DNA of 64,000 nucleotides from Gemmobacter sp034519525 (GCA_034519525.1 JAXHOJ010000061.1:62001-126000), one strand, 5' to 3'; shown: positions 34,573 to 42,837, numbered from the stretch's first letter. Notes: a model not told the origin generated them from the sequence alone. Program-made: numbers and translations.

Positions 34573-35787
34573 ATGCTTGCCAACGGACGCCCCTATCTTG
34601 CCATCCCCGGCCCTTCGGCCATGCCGGACCGGGTGCTGGCGGCCATGCACAGGGCGGCCCCCAATATCTATGCAGGCCCGCTGCCCGATCTGGTGGAAAC
34701 GCTGTGGCCCGATCTGCGGCGGCTGGCGGGCACGACGGGCCATGTGGGGATCTGGATCGCCAATGGCCATGGCGCCTGGGAAGCGGCCAATGCCAATCTG
34801 TTTTCGAGGGGCGACAAGGCACTGGTGCTGGCAACCGGGCGGTTTGGCATCGGCTGGGCCGAAAGCGCCCGTGCCCTGGGGGTAGAGGCCGAGATGCTGG
34901 ATTTCGGCCGGGCCGCCCCGGTGGATCTTTCGCGGCTGGAGGCGGCGCTGCGGGCGGATCGTGCCCACAGCTTCAAGGCGGTTCTGGTCACGCATGTGGA
35001 TACGGCCTCCAGCGTGAAGAACGATGTGGCGGGCATCCGCGCCGTGCTGGATGCGGTGGGGCATCCGGCGCTGCTGGCGGTGGATTGCATCGCCTCGATG
35101 GGCTGCGACGAGATGCGGATGGATGACTGGGGTGTGGATCTGATCGTGGGGGCCAGCCAGAAGGGGCTGATGGTGCCGCCGGGGCTGGGCCTGCTGTGGG
35201 TATCGGACCGGGCGGTGGAGCGGTGCCGCCAGTCCGATCTGCGCACGCCCTATTGGGATTGGCGGCAGCGGTTCACGGCAACCGAATTCTGGCAGTACTG
35301 GAATGGCACGGCGCCGACGCATCACCTGTTCGGTCTGCGCGAAAGTCTGGACATGATCGCGGAAGAGGGGCTGGAGAATGTCTGGGCCCGCCATGCGGCG
35401 CTGGCGCGCAGCGTCTGGGCCGCGTTCGAGGCCTGGGGGCAGGGCAATCCGCAGATCCAGCTGAATATCGCGGGGCCTGCGCATCGCGGCCATTCTGTGA
35501 CCGCCGCGCGTCTGGGGCCTGCGCCCAATGCCACGCGGTTGCGGGCCTGGCTGGAGAAGAATGCGGGTGTGACGCTGGGCATCGGCCTTGGCATGGCCGC
35601 GCCGGATGACCCGGCCTATCACGGTTTTCTGCGCGTGGCGCATATGGGCCATGTCAATGCGCATATGACGCTGGGGGTGCTGGCGACGATGCAGGCGGGC
35701 ATGGTGGCGCTGGATATTCCGCACGGGCCGGGGGCACTGGATGCGGCGGCGCGGGTGGTGGCCGAGGCGGTGGCCGGGGCGGCGTAA
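34573..35787 (+). CDS. class V aminotransferase, alanine/serine-glyoxylate type
   Basis: A 404-residue PLP enzyme of the alanine-glyoxylate / serine-glyoxylate aminotransferase family. The start at 34573 is preceded by GGAG and gives MLANGRPYLAIPGPSAMPDR, the family N-terminus. The PLP Lys lies in VGASQKGLMVPPGLGLL near residue 202, with LLAVDCIASMGCDEMRMDDW before it. The substrate may be glyoxylate plus serine or alanine; neighbours give no clue. A hairpin follows. Confidence 0.87.
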   Translation: MLANGRPYLAIPGPSAMPDRVLAAMHRAAPNIYAGPLPDLVETLWPDLRRLAGTTGHVGIWIANGHGAWEAANANLFSRGDKALVLATGRFGIGWAESARALGVEAEMLDFGRAAPVDLSRLEAALRADRAHSFKAVLVTHVDTASSVKNDVAGIRAVLDAVGHPALLAVDCIASMGCDEMRMDDWGVDLIVGASQKGLMVPPGLGLLWVSDRAVERCRQSDLRTPYWDWRQRFTATEFWQYWNGTAPTHHLFGLRESLDMIAEEGLENVWARHAALARSVWAAFEAWGQGNPQIQLNIAGPAHRGHSVTAARLGPAPNATRLRAWLEKNAGVTLGIGLGMAAPDDPAYHGFLRVAHMGHVNAHMTLGVLATMQAGMVALDIPHGPGALDAAARVVAEAVAGAA

Positions 35788-35840
35788 GCCACCCGCTCTC
35801 GCAAAAGGCCCGCGGCGTAAACCGCTTTGTTGAGCCGTTT

Positions 35841-35860
35841 GGGGCGGCGGGTGCCGCCCC
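35841..35860. terminator. GC hairpin between convergent genes
   Basis: GGGGCGGC-GGGT-GCCGCCCC is a perfect 8-bp stem lying between the aminotransferase stop (35787) and the EI24 stop (35886). No T-run follows on the plus strand; the minus strand continues AAACGG. It is probably a weak bidirectional terminator. Confidence 0.5.
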
Positions 35861-35885
35861 TGCGGGGAAGGGGTACAGGCTGCGG

Positions 35886-36578
35886 TTACTTCTGCCCGTT
35901 CAGGCGGTGGAACAGATGGGTGAAGGTGGCAACGCCCAGCACCGGGATCACCAGATTGACCAGCGGGATGGACAGCGGTGCGGCCATCAGCGCGCCCGCC
36001 AGCCAGACGGTGCCGGAATGGCGCGCCCGCAGCGCCTTTGCCCCTTGTCGGCCAAGGCGGCGCATGGCGACCAGCGTGAAATATTCGCGCCCCAGCAGCA
36101 GCCCGTTCACCGCCCAGAACACCACGGGCACCAGCGGCCCGGCAAAGGGATACAGCAGCAGGGCAAACAGGTTGGCCAGGATCAGCAGCCCGAACAGGTT
36201 GACCGCGTCGATCAGGCTGTCTGCCAGCGGCACGGGTGTGGCCTGCGGCAGGGCGGGGTAATGGCGATCCTCCACCGCATCGACGATGCGTTCCAGAAAC
36301 AGGCCGGAAAACAGCGCGGCCACCGGCATCATCAGGAAGACCGAAAGCCCCATCACCAGCAGCACCGATCCGATGGACAGCGCCGTATCCACCCCACCCA
36401 CGGCGCCGATCAGCGGCAGCACCAGCTGATCCGGCGCCAGCCAGCCGATCAGCGCAAAGGTGCCGACATAGACGCCCAGCAGCAGCACGGCGGCCAGCAG
36501 GATGCCGAGGGCGACCACCCGCAGAAAGCGCGGGTCTGACAACTGGCCCAGCGCACGGCCAAAACAGGCAAAGATCAT
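35886..36578 (-). CDS. EI24 domain-containing membrane protein (CysZ-like)
   Basis: 230 residues with four or more hydrophobic segments (for example VVALGILLAAVLLLGVYVG, IGSVLLVMGLSVFLMMPVA and LFGLLILANLFALLLYPFAG). The fold class EI24/CysZ includes sulfate permeases, but this alphaproteobacterial branch has not been shown to move sulfate. The NGLLLGREYFTLVAMRR segment is typical. It starts 3 bases after the nitroreductase stop, so the two form an operon. Confidence 0.8.
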   Translation of the reverse strand: MIFACFGRALGQLSDPRFLRVVALGILLAAVLLLGVYVGTFALIGWLAPDQLVLPLIGAVGGVDTALSIGSVLLVMGLSVFLMMPVAALFSGLFLERIVDAVEDRHYPALPQATPVPLADSLIDAVNLFGLLILANLFALLLYPFAGPLVPVVFWAVNGLLLGREYFTLVAMRRLGRQGAKALRARHSGTVWLAGALMAAPLSIPLVNLVIPVLGVATFTHLFHRLNGQK

Positions 36579-36581
36579 CGC

Positions 36582-37163
36582 TTATTCCATCATCCAGCGG
36601 GTCAGGGTGGCCACATCGGGGCGCGGGCGTTCGGGCGGGGCGCTGCCTTCGGTGCCGATATGCACGATGCCCGCCACGCTTTCCTGCGGGGCAAGATCGA
36701 AGGCGGCTTCGGAAAAGCCCCGGTCATGGCTGACCCAGCCGGTCAGCCAGCAGGCACCCCAGCCCGAGGCCAGCGCCGCATTCACCAGCCCCAGGCAGAC
36801 ACAGCCCGCCGACAGCACCTGTTCGGCCAGCGGCACCTTGTCCTGCGCCTTGGGGCTGCTGATGACCACCACGGCAAGCTGGCCCTGATCGAACTGGCCA
36901 CGGCCCTTGGCGGTCTTTTCGGCATCCAGGCCCAGATCGCGCGCCCGGGTCTCGGCCAGATCGGCCAGCCGGGCCATGGCGGGTTTGGTCAGCACGATCA
37001 GGCGCCAGGGTTCCAGCTTGCCATGGTCGGGCACGCGCAGCGCGGCGGTCAGGATCGGTGCCAGCTCGGCCGCCGTGGGCACCGGCAGGGTGAGCGTTTT
37101 TGCCGGGCGCGAGCGGCGGTTCAGCAGGAAATCCAGGGCGGCGGGATTGGCGGCGGGCATCAT
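36582..37163 (-). CDS. nitroreductase family protein (YdjA-like)
   Basis: A 193-residue FMN-dependent reductase of the small YdjA branch. Conserved N-terminal RRSRPAKTL binds FMN phosphate, VPDHGKLEPWRLIVL is the family core, and GWGACWLTGW is a C-terminal FMN contact region. It uses NAD(P)H to reduce nitro or quinone compounds; the natural substrate is unknown. It is first in a two-gene operon with the EI24 protein and divergent from the transglycosylase gene. Confidence 0.88.
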   Translation of the reverse strand: MMPAANPAALDFLLNRRSRPAKTLTLPVPTAAELAPILTAALRVPDHGKLEPWRLIVLTKPAMARLADLAETRARDLGLDAEKTAKGRGQFDQGQLAVVVISSPKAQDKVPLAEQVLSAGCVCLGLVNAALASGWGACWLTGWVSHDRGFSEAAFDLAPQESVAGIVHIGTEGSAPPERPRPDVATLTRWMME

Positions 37164-37316
37164 CGGCTCCTTCAGGGCCGCTGGCGCGGCATCGGGCGCA
37201 ACATAGGGGGCAGGGCGGGGGGATGGAAGGGCACAGGCGGGCCGGGGATGCAGGCGGGGGCTTTTCGTGCCGGGCCCGAGCGGCTATCACTGGGCCACTG
37301 CAACCGGAGCCTGCCC

Positions 37317-37775
37317 ATGACCCTGCTGACCCGCCGCGCCGCGCTGACCGTTGCCCTTGCCCTGCCGCTGGCGGCCTGTGGCGGGCGGAAACCCGAACCG
37401 CAGGCCGACAGGCCGGGCGGCTCGGCAGAGGTGATGTATCTGATCAGCAAATATTCCCGCACCTATGATGTGCCGGAAAAGCTGGTGCATCGGGTGGTGA
37501 AATCGGAAAGCAGCTATAATCCGGGGGCGCGCAACGGGCCTTATTACGGCCTGATGCAGCTTTTGCCGGAAACTGCGCGCACCATGGGGCATCGCGGTTC
37601 GGCGCAGGATCTGCTGGATGCGGAAACCAACCTGAAATACGGCGTGAAATATCTGCGCGGCGCCTATCTGGTGTCGCGCGGGCATCAGGAGCGGGCGATC
37701 GGCTGGTATCGGCGCGGCTATTACTATGAGGCCAAGCGCATGGGCCTGCTGAAAGAAACCGGCCTGCGCAGCTGA
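37317..37775 (+). CDS. lytic transglycosylase lipoprotein, SLT domain
   Basis: A 152-residue secreted murein-cleaving enzyme. The signal peptide ends in a lipobox LPLAAC, with the Cys at residue 21 for lipid anchoring. The SLT domain (about 38-145) has the catalytic Glu in VKSESSYNPGARNG, and GLMQLLPETARTMG and LDAETNLKYGVKYL are typical. The start at 37317 follows GGAG. It overlaps the DUF167 gene by one base. It acts in cell-wall turnover in the periplasm. Confidence 0.9.
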   Translation: MTLLTRRAALTVALALPLAACGGRKPEPQADRPGGSAEVMYLISKYSRTYDVPEKLVHRVVKSESSYNPGARNGPYYGLMQLLPETARTMGHRGSAQDLLDAETNLKYGVKYLRGAYLVSRGHQERAIGWYRRGYYYEAKRMGLLKETGLRS

Positions 37776-38038
37776 TGGCGCGGCGCGATCTGGCCGATCT
37801 GCGCGCCCGCGCGCTGCCGGGGGCCGAATTCGCGCTGCGGGTAACACCGCGCGCCGGGCGCAATGCGTTGACCGAGGTGGACGGCGTGTTGAAGGCCATG
37901 GTGACAGCCGTGCCGGAAGACGGGCGGGCCAATCGCGCAGTGCAGGATCTGCTGGCCGAGGCCCTTGGGGTGGCGAAAACCCGGCTGACACTGCTGCGCG
38001 GCGCCACGGCGCGCGACAAGGTGTTCCGGCTGGATTAG
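37775..38038 (+). CDS. DUF167 family protein (YggU-like)
   Basis: An 87-residue protein of the DUF167/YggU family. Family motifs are VTPRAGRNALTEVDG and VPEDGRANRAVQDLLAEALG, including the Gly-Lys-Ala-Asn-like region (here GRANRA). The molecular function is unknown; structures show a small alpha/beta fold. The ATG overlaps the stop of the transglycosylase gene (TGATG), so translation is coupled. Confidence 0.9.
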   Translation: MARRDLADLRARALPGAEFALRVTPRAGRNALTEVDGVLKAMVTAVPEDGRANRAVQDLLAEALGVAKTRLTLLRGATARDKVFRLD

Positions 38039-38152
38039 GCGGCTTTCGGGCCTTTTTCCGTTGGGCGCTTGTATCTGCTGCCGGGACGGATAAAATAGGG
38101 GCAACCTTGCGCGGCCTGCCGCGGCCGCAGGGATTTCAAGCCGGAGAACAGC

Positions 38153-38791
38153 ATGTCCTGGACCGACGAGCGTGTCGAGACGCTCAAGAAGATGTGGGCC
38201 GATGGCCAGAGCGCGAGCCAGATCGCCAAGGAACTGGGCGGCGTCACGCGCAATGCGGTGATCGGCAAGGTGCATCGTCTGGGCCTGTCGAACCGTGTGG
38301 GCCCGGGTGGCAAGGACGAAGAGGAAGAGGTTGTGGCGGAAGCCCCGGCCCCCAAGGCCGAACCGCCGAAGCCCGAACCCGTGGCCGCAGCACCCCGCGC
38401 GCCCGAACCCCGCCCCGCAGCACCCGAGCCGCGCCCGGCAGCCGCCGCCGCCGCACAGCCGCAGCCGCATTTCGCCGCTTCGGCCGGGAATGTGATGCCG
38501 CTGCCGCAGCGCAAGGCCATCATTCCGGCAGGCCAGCCGCTGCCGCCGCAGCCTTCGGCAAATGAGATCAGCCCCGAAACGCTGGCCTCGGCCCGCGAGG
38601 TGGAAAAGCGTGCCCGCCGCCTGACGCTGATGGAACTGACCGAACGCACCTGCAAATGGCCGATTGGCGACCCGGCGACCGATGATTTCTGGTTCTGCGG
38701 TCTGCCCTCGCAGCCCGGCAAGCCCTATTGCGAGGCGCATGTGGGCGTGGCCTTCCAGCCGATGAGCGCGCGGCGCGACCGCCGCCGCTGA
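38153..38791 (+). CDS. gcrA: GcrA cell cycle regulator
   Basis: A 212-residue GcrA. The DNA-binding N-terminus SWTDERVETLKKMWADGQSA then SQIAKELGG and VTRNAVIGKVHRLGLSNR (about 2-46) is hallmark sequence. A Pro/Ala-rich linker (about 55-125) follows, and a C-terminal domain with CKWPIGDPA, FWFCGLPSQPGKPYCEAH (Cys/His). GcrA works with RNA polymerase sigma70 at promoters with CcrM-methylated GANTC. GGAG precedes the ATG and a terminator follows. Confidence 0.95.
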   Translation: MSWTDERVETLKKMWADGQSASQIAKELGGVTRNAVIGKVHRLGLSNRVGPGGKDEEEEVVAEAPAPKAEPPKPEPVAAAPRAPEPRPAAPEPRPAAAAAAQPQPHFAASAGNVMPLPQRKAIIPAGQPLPPQPSANEISPETLASAREVEKRARRLTLMELTERTCKWPIGDPATDDFWFCGLPSQPGKPYCEAHVGVAFQPMSARRDRRR

Positions 38792-38815
38792 TCCCTGCGG
38801 CCTGATCTGCAGCAG

Positions 38816-38839
38816 CGCCCGCCGCACTGGCGGGCGTTT
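38816..38839 (+). terminator. intrinsic terminator after gcrA
   Basis: CGCCCGCC-GCACT-GGCGGGCG (38816-38836) is an 8-bp stem followed by TTTGTC. It lies between the stops of gcrA and nikO, which converge. Confidence 0.75.
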
Positions 38840-38840
38840 G

Positions 38841-39542
38841 TCATTCCAGCGGGTGCAGATGCGGATGGCTGTGCAGATGCGGGTGATCGTGCACCTGCGC
38901 GGGGATCAGGCGGCCTCGGTCCAGCAGCATGGCGCGGTTGGCCAGCCCGGCCACGAAACCCGCATCATGCGAGACAAGGATCATCGCACCGTCGAACGCC
39001 TGTAGTGCAGCCCGCAGCAGCACCATGTTCGCGGCATCCACCCCGTTGGTGGGTTCGTCCAGCAGCAACACATCGGGGCGCATGGCCAGCAGGCCCGCGA
39101 GGCAGACCAGCCGCTTTTCCCCGCCCGAAAGACGATGGGCGATACGGTCGGCCAGGTGGCCGATGCCCAGCGTTTCCAGCGTTTCCTGTGCTGTGGCCAC
39201 CGCCTCTGCCTCGGCAAGGCCAAGGTTGAGCGGGCCGAATGCCACATCCTCCTGCACCGTGGGGCAGAAGATCTGATCATCGCTGTCCTGAAACAGCAGG
39301 CCGATGCGCGGGCGCTGGGCGCGAAAATCCCGTTCGCGCAGGCAATCGGCGCCGAACAGGCGGATGCGGCCCTGCGCCGGTTCCAGCCCCATGATGGCGC
39401 GCAGAAGCGTGGTCTTGCCCGCGCCATTGGGGCCGACGATGGCGAGCCTGTCACGCGCGGCCAGTGTCAGGCTGGCGCCCTGCAGCACGGGGGCGCCGTC
39501 GCGCGAAACCGTCACATCGGAAAGCGAAATCAGCGGGATCAT
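38841..39542 (-). CDS. nikO: nickel/cobalt ECF-type transporter ATPase
   Basis: A 233-residue ATPase of the CbiO/NikO family. Walker A GPNGAGKTT near residue 37, the Q-loop region LLFQDSDDQIFCPTV (typical of ECF ATPases), signature LSGGEKR and Walker B VLLLDEPTNGVD are present. The start at ATG 39542 overlaps the nikQ stop (ATGA). Its C-terminus is His-rich (VHDHPHLHSHPHLHPLE), a likely metal-binding tail. It completes the K-M-L-Q-O operon controlled from the site at 42176. Confidence 0.9.
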   Translation of the reverse strand: MIPLISLSDVTVSRDGAPVLQGASLTLAARDRLAIVGPNGAGKTTLLRAIMGLEPAQGRIRLFGADCLRERDFRAQRPRIGLLFQDSDDQIFCPTVQEDVAFGPLNLGLAEAEAVATAQETLETLGIGHLADRIAHRLSGGEKRLVCLAGLLAMRPDVLLLDEPTNGVDAANMVLLRAALQAFDGAMILVSHDAGFVAGLANRAMLLDRGRLIPAQVHDHPHLHSHPHLHPLE

Positions 39543-40255
39543 AGCCTGTCCCATAGCACGGCCAGCCCGGCCGCCGCCAGCAGCAGCCCGAAGGCCAGCC
39601 AGTCGCGCCCGGCGGGCCGGGGCGGGGCACTGCCCGGAAAGCGGCCTGCATCGCCCCGGCAGCGCATCGCCTCTTCGATCCGGTTCGCCCGGTCCAGCGC
39701 GCGGACCAGCAACATGCCCAGCAGGTTGCCAAGGCTGCGCCAGCCATGGCGGTTCGACCGCGGGCGAAAGCTGCGGGCGCGCATCGCCTCTTGCAGCCTG
39801 CGCGCCTCGGCGCCGATCAGCGTGGTGTGGCGCAGGGTCATCAGGAACAGCCGCACCAGCCTTTCTGGCACATGCAGCGCGCGCAGGGCACCGCCCAGAC
39901 GCATCGGATCTGTGCTGCCCAGCAGCCAGAGCAGGGCCAGTGCCGCCGCGCTGATGCGCAGCGCCAGCAGGCCCGCGCGGGCGAAGCCATCAGCGCTGAG
40001 CGGCAGTGGCCCCAGATGCAGCAGCGCGGGGCCGGGCAGGGTGAGCGGCAGCGATACGGCCAGCAGCAGCACGAAGCCTTCGACATGCAGCAGGCGGCGC
40101 CAGCGCGCGGCGGGCATACGGTCCAGCAGGGCAAGGCTTGTCAGCAGGGCCAGTGCCACCGCTGCCACTGCCGGGCGCTGCAGCTGTGACAGGGTGATGA
40201 CCAGCGCCAGTGCCGCCAGCAGCCGCAGCCGCAGATCGGCGGGCGCAAGGCTCAT
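39539..40255 (-). CDS. nikQ: nickel/cobalt ECF-type transporter transmembrane protein
   Basis: A 238-residue T-component (CbiQ/NikQ family) with several hydrophobic helices in its first 120 residues. The cytoplasmic coupling motifs are AMRARSFRPRS and EEAMRCRGDAG (the two Ala-Arg-Gly-like motifs of ECF T-proteins). It overlaps nikL and nikO by ATGA. It links ATP hydrolysis by NikO to the NikM substrate unit. Confidence 0.9.
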   Translation of the reverse strand: MSLAPADLRLRLLAALALVITLSQLQRPAVAAVALALLTSLALLDRMPAARWRRLLHVEGFVLLLAVSLPLTLPGPALLHLGPLPLSADGFARAGLLALRISAAALALLWLLGSTDPMRLGGALRALHVPERLVRLFLMTLRHTTLIGAEARRLQEAMRARSFRPRSNRHGWRSLGNLLGMLLVRALDRANRIEEAMRCRGDAGRFPGSAPPRPAGRDWLAFGLLLAAAGLAVLWDRL

Positions 40256-40776
40256 CTCCGGCGGCCCCGCGCCCAGAGCGCGACCCCGGCCAGGCCGAAG
40301 ATGAAGAACAGGCCCGAAAGCGCATCGGTGACGCGCAACCGTGCGTCCATCTCCTCGATCCGGGCCAGAAGGGGGGCGACCTGCCGGGCCACGGCGGCTT
40401 CGATTGCGACCGTATCCGTGGTGCCATCAGCGGCAGATGCGGGCGCCACGGGCGCGGGGGCCGCCCCGCCCAAGGTGGCGCTGGCCATATGGCCATCGCC
40501 GGTGTTCACCGAAACCGTCAGCCCTGCGGCAATGGCAGGCTGGGCAAAACGGAAATTGCCTGCGGCATCGGTCTTGCCGGTGGCAACCCCCGCCCCGGTG
40601 GCATCCTTGGCCACCCAATCCACCCCGCGCGCCCCGCCGCCACCGATGAAGAAGGCGCGCCCGCTGATCTCTGCCCCGTCAGAACTGGCATAGACGCGCA
40701 GCTTATGCGCCAGCGCCGGGGTGGCGAGGCACAGCGCTAGCAGCGGGGCCAGCAGCAAGGCCAGCGCGCGGATCAT
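40252..40776 (-). CDS. nikL: nickel transport auxiliary protein NikL
   Basis: 174 residues. A signal peptide ends ATPALAHKLRVYA, so a His follows the predicted cut. The middle resembles a carboxypeptidase-regulatory/beta-sandwich domain (GKTDAAGNFRFAQPA). One C-terminal membrane helix (ALSGLFFIFGLAGVALWARG) ends in Arg residues. This is the NikL layout in Nik(K)MLQO transporters. The start is at ATG 40776, overlapping nikM by ATGA. Sequence read further upstream in the same frame is not coding. Confidence 0.82.
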   Translation of the reverse strand: MIRALALLLAPLLALCLATPALAHKLRVYASSDGAEISGRAFFIGGGGARGVDWVAKDATGAGVATGKTDAAGNFRFAQPAIAAGLTVSVNTGDGHMASATLGGAAPAPVAPASAADGTTDTVAIEAAVARQVAPLLARIEEMDARLRVTDALSGLFFIFGLAGVALWARGRRR

Positions 40777-41390
40777 GGCCCCACCCCGCTGGGCACCAGC
40801 GCATCGGGCTGCACGCGGACCAGAAAGCCCACCACGGCGGCGGTCAGCGCCGCCTCGGCCAGCGCCAGCGGCAGGTAAGTGACCAGCATCACCCGCGCCA
40901 CCGGCACATATTCCGGCGCTGACAGGGCCAGCACCAGCGCCACCAGCGCCCCGGTGCCCAGCACCGCCAGCCCACCCACCGCGGCGGCCAGTGCGGCGCG
41001 CAGGCCACCTGTGCTGCGCCGCAGCATCGGTCCCAGCATCCAGCCCAGCAGGATGCCCGGCGCCGCGATGTTCACCGTGTTCACCCCCAGTGTGGTGAGC
41101 CCGCCCACCCCGAACAGCAGCACCTGCAGCGCCAGCCCCACCGCCACCGCGGCAAAGGCCCCCGGCCCCAGCATCAGCCCCATCAGCCCGGCCAGCATCG
41201 GATGCACCGAAGATGGCCCCACCGGCACCGCCAGCAGAGAGCCGGTGAAGAACACCGCCCCCAGCACCGCCATGCGCGGGATCGCCCGATCCTCCAGCCC
41301 GCGCAGCGCCAGCGCCACGCCGCCCGCAGCCAGTGCAGCGCCGCCGATCAGCACCGGCGCCGACAGGATGCCATCTGGGATATGCGCCAT
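40773..41390 (-). CDS. nikM: nickel/cobalt ECF-type substrate-binding membrane protein
   Basis: A 205-residue CbiM/NikM protein, the metal-specificity subunit, with six to seven membrane segments. The N-terminus is MAHIPDGILSAP: family members usually start Met-His, and the metal is bound by the N-terminal amine and this His. Removal of Met from Met-Ala-His would place His at position 2. The second conserved His is in GPSSVHPMLAGLMG, and NTVNIAAPGILLG is also typical. It lies 3 bases after the nikK stop. Confidence 0.9.
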   Translation of the reverse strand: MAHIPDGILSAPVLIGGAALAAGGVALALRGLEDRAIPRMAVLGAVFFTGSLLAVPVGPSSVHPMLAGLMGLMLGPGAFAAVAVGLALQVLLFGVGGLTTLGVNTVNIAAPGILLGWMLGPMLRRSTGGLRAALAAAVGGLAVLGTGALVALVLALSAPEYVPVARVMLVTYLPLALAEAALTAAVVGFLVRVQPDALVPSGVGP

Positions 41391-41393
41391 GGC

Positions 41394-42161
41394 TCAGTTG
41401 CCGCCCATCGCCGTGGTTTTCACCCAGATCAGCGCGCCTTCCTCTACCGGCACCTGCGTGCCATCCGGTGCGGTCATCGGCGTATCGCCCTCCAGCAGGG
41501 CGGCAAAACCCCACCAGCCGGCGCGCGGCATGGCATAGCTGAAGGTGCCATTGGCATCAGCGCGCAGAACCTGGGTGATGAAGGCATCATTGGGCGCCGC
41601 CACGCTGCCGTCATTGACGAATTCCACCTCCACCTCGGCATAGGGCACCGGCTGGCCATCCTTCAGCACCACGCCGGTAAACAGGTTCCCGGCCCAGAGC
41701 CCGGTGGGCCGCGTCAGCGGGCGGATTTCGGCGGGCAGGCCCACCAGTGCATCCCAGCCTTCGCCGCTGGCGAAACTGTCGACCACGACCTTGGTGAAAT
41801 GGACGATGAACTTGCCCTCTGCGGGTTCCCAATAGGGCTGCGGCTGCACGAAAAAGACCGAGGCGCCGGGGGCGGGCAGGTCATGCGTCAGGCGCCAGGC
41901 CGTGGCGCCATCCACCTTGCGTTCGGTCAGGGCCGGGGCCAGATCGGTGGTTGCGCCCCCCGTCAGCACGCCCACCCGCGCGGGAGCGGCCATCTCCATC
42001 GCTGGGCCGCCCTCCATCGGATGGGTGAAGGTCAGATCCAGCGTGACGGGGCCGCCATCGGGCAGCACATCGGCGGAAGGGATGGCTTGCAGGAAATGCG
42101 CGGCGGCAGGCTGTGCTACGGTGATCGCAAGGCAGAGGGCGGGTAGCAGAGCGAGGCGCAT
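41394..42161 (-). CDS. nikK: DUF4198 periplasmic protein NikK
   Basis: 255 residues. A signal peptide ends QPAAAHFLQAIP, leaving a His near the mature N-terminus. The body fits DUF4198: VTLDLTFTHPMEGGPAMEMA, a Met/His-containing possible metal site, and a C-terminal beta-sandwich with NGTFSYAMPRAGWWGFA. NikK genes accompany NikMLQO transporters and probably capture periplasmic nickel. First gene of the operon; the NikR operator lies 14 bases upstream of its ATG. Confidence 0.85.
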   Translation of the reverse strand: MRLALLPALCLAITVAQPAAAHFLQAIPSADVLPDGGPVTLDLTFTHPMEGGPAMEMAAPARVGVLTGGATTDLAPALTERKVDGATAWRLTHDLPAPGASVFFVQPQPYWEPAEGKFIVHFTKVVVDSFASGEGWDALVGLPAEIRPLTRPTGLWAGNLFTGVVLKDGQPVPYAEVEVEFVNDGSVAAPNDAFITQVLRADANGTFSYAMPRAGWWGFAALLEGDTPMTAPDGTQVPVEEGALIWVKTTAMGGN

Positions 42162-42175
42162 GGGAACTCCTGTCG

Positions 42176-42203
42176 GTATGATTTTTATAAATGTTACTCA
42201 TAC
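42176..42203. promoter_or_regulatory. NikR operator, exact consensus
   Basis: GTATGA (42176-42181), 16 bases, TCATAC (42198-42203): this is exactly the NikR recognition sequence known from Escherichia coli (GTATGA-N16-TCATAC). It lies between nikK (minus, ATG 42161) and nikR (plus, ATG 42298), where it can control the transporter operon and perhaps nikR itself. Confidence 0.92.
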
Positions 42204-42297
42204 TGCCGATGCATCGGCAAGACCATTTCTGCGCTGCGGCACAGTTTCCTTGGCGCCGGGTTGCGGCTAGTCTGGGGCAAACAGGGAAGGGGCGGCC

Positions 42298-42771
42298 ATG
42301 CAGCGCATCACCATCACGCTGGACGAGGATCTGGCGGCGGAACTTGACGGGTTCATGGCCGCGACCGGCGCGCAAAGCCGGTCAGAGGCGATCCGCGATC
42401 TGCTGCGCCGGGGCCTGGCCACCCGGCCCGATGCCCCGGCGGAGGCAGGCTGTTTCGGCGTGGTCAGCTGCACGGTGGATCATTCGCTGCGCAATCTGGC
42501 CAGCCGCGTGCCGCAGGGGCGGCTGGACCGGCACGACCAGACGGTGGCCGCGCTGTCGGTGCCGCTGGACCACACAACCGCGCTGGAGGTGACGGTGATG
42601 CGTGGCCGGGTGGGCGATGTGGCCGCCTATGCCGAAACGCTGTTTCTGGAACGCGGCGTGATGCACGGCGCCCTGTCGCTGGTGCCGGTGACCGAGGACG
42701 AGGTGCTGCATGTGCACAACGACGGGCCGCCCCATGCACACCGCCATCTGAAGGTGCAGAGCAGTTTCTGA
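42298..42771 (+). CDS. nikR: NikR-like ribbon-helix-helix regulator lacking the canonical nickel ligands
   Basis: 157 residues. The N-terminal ribbon-helix-helix MQRITITLDEDLAAELDGF is nearly the Escherichia coli NikR sequence and reads the same operator. In the C-terminal ACT-like domain an ungapped alignment to my memory of E. coli NikR puts Leu, Ser, Pro and Ala where nickel is bound by His76, His87, His89 and Cys95 (LHVHINHDDC becomes LSVPLDHTTA). A His-rich C-terminal tail (VLHVHNDGPPHAHRH) extends past the usual end and could be another metal site. It is divergent from nikKMLQO, so it is almost surely its repressor; what it senses is open. Confidence 0.9.
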   Translation: MQRITITLDEDLAAELDGFMAATGAQSRSEAIRDLLRRGLATRPDAPAEAGCFGVVSCTVDHSLRNLASRVPQGRLDRHDQTVAALSVPLDHTTALEVTVMRGRVGDVAAYAETLFLERGVMHGALSLVPVTEDEVLHVHNDGPPHAHRHLKVQSSF

Positions 42772-42837
42772 GGGGGCAGCCAATCGGCATGTCTGGCGCC
42801 CGACCAAAGCTCTCATCTTTTCGGCGCGGCGCCTGCG

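Noticed and set aside
42162..42297. Cobalamin riboswitch upstream of the metal transporter
   Set aside because: The gap is only 136 bases and is accounted for by the NikR operator; no B12-box-like sequence was seen.
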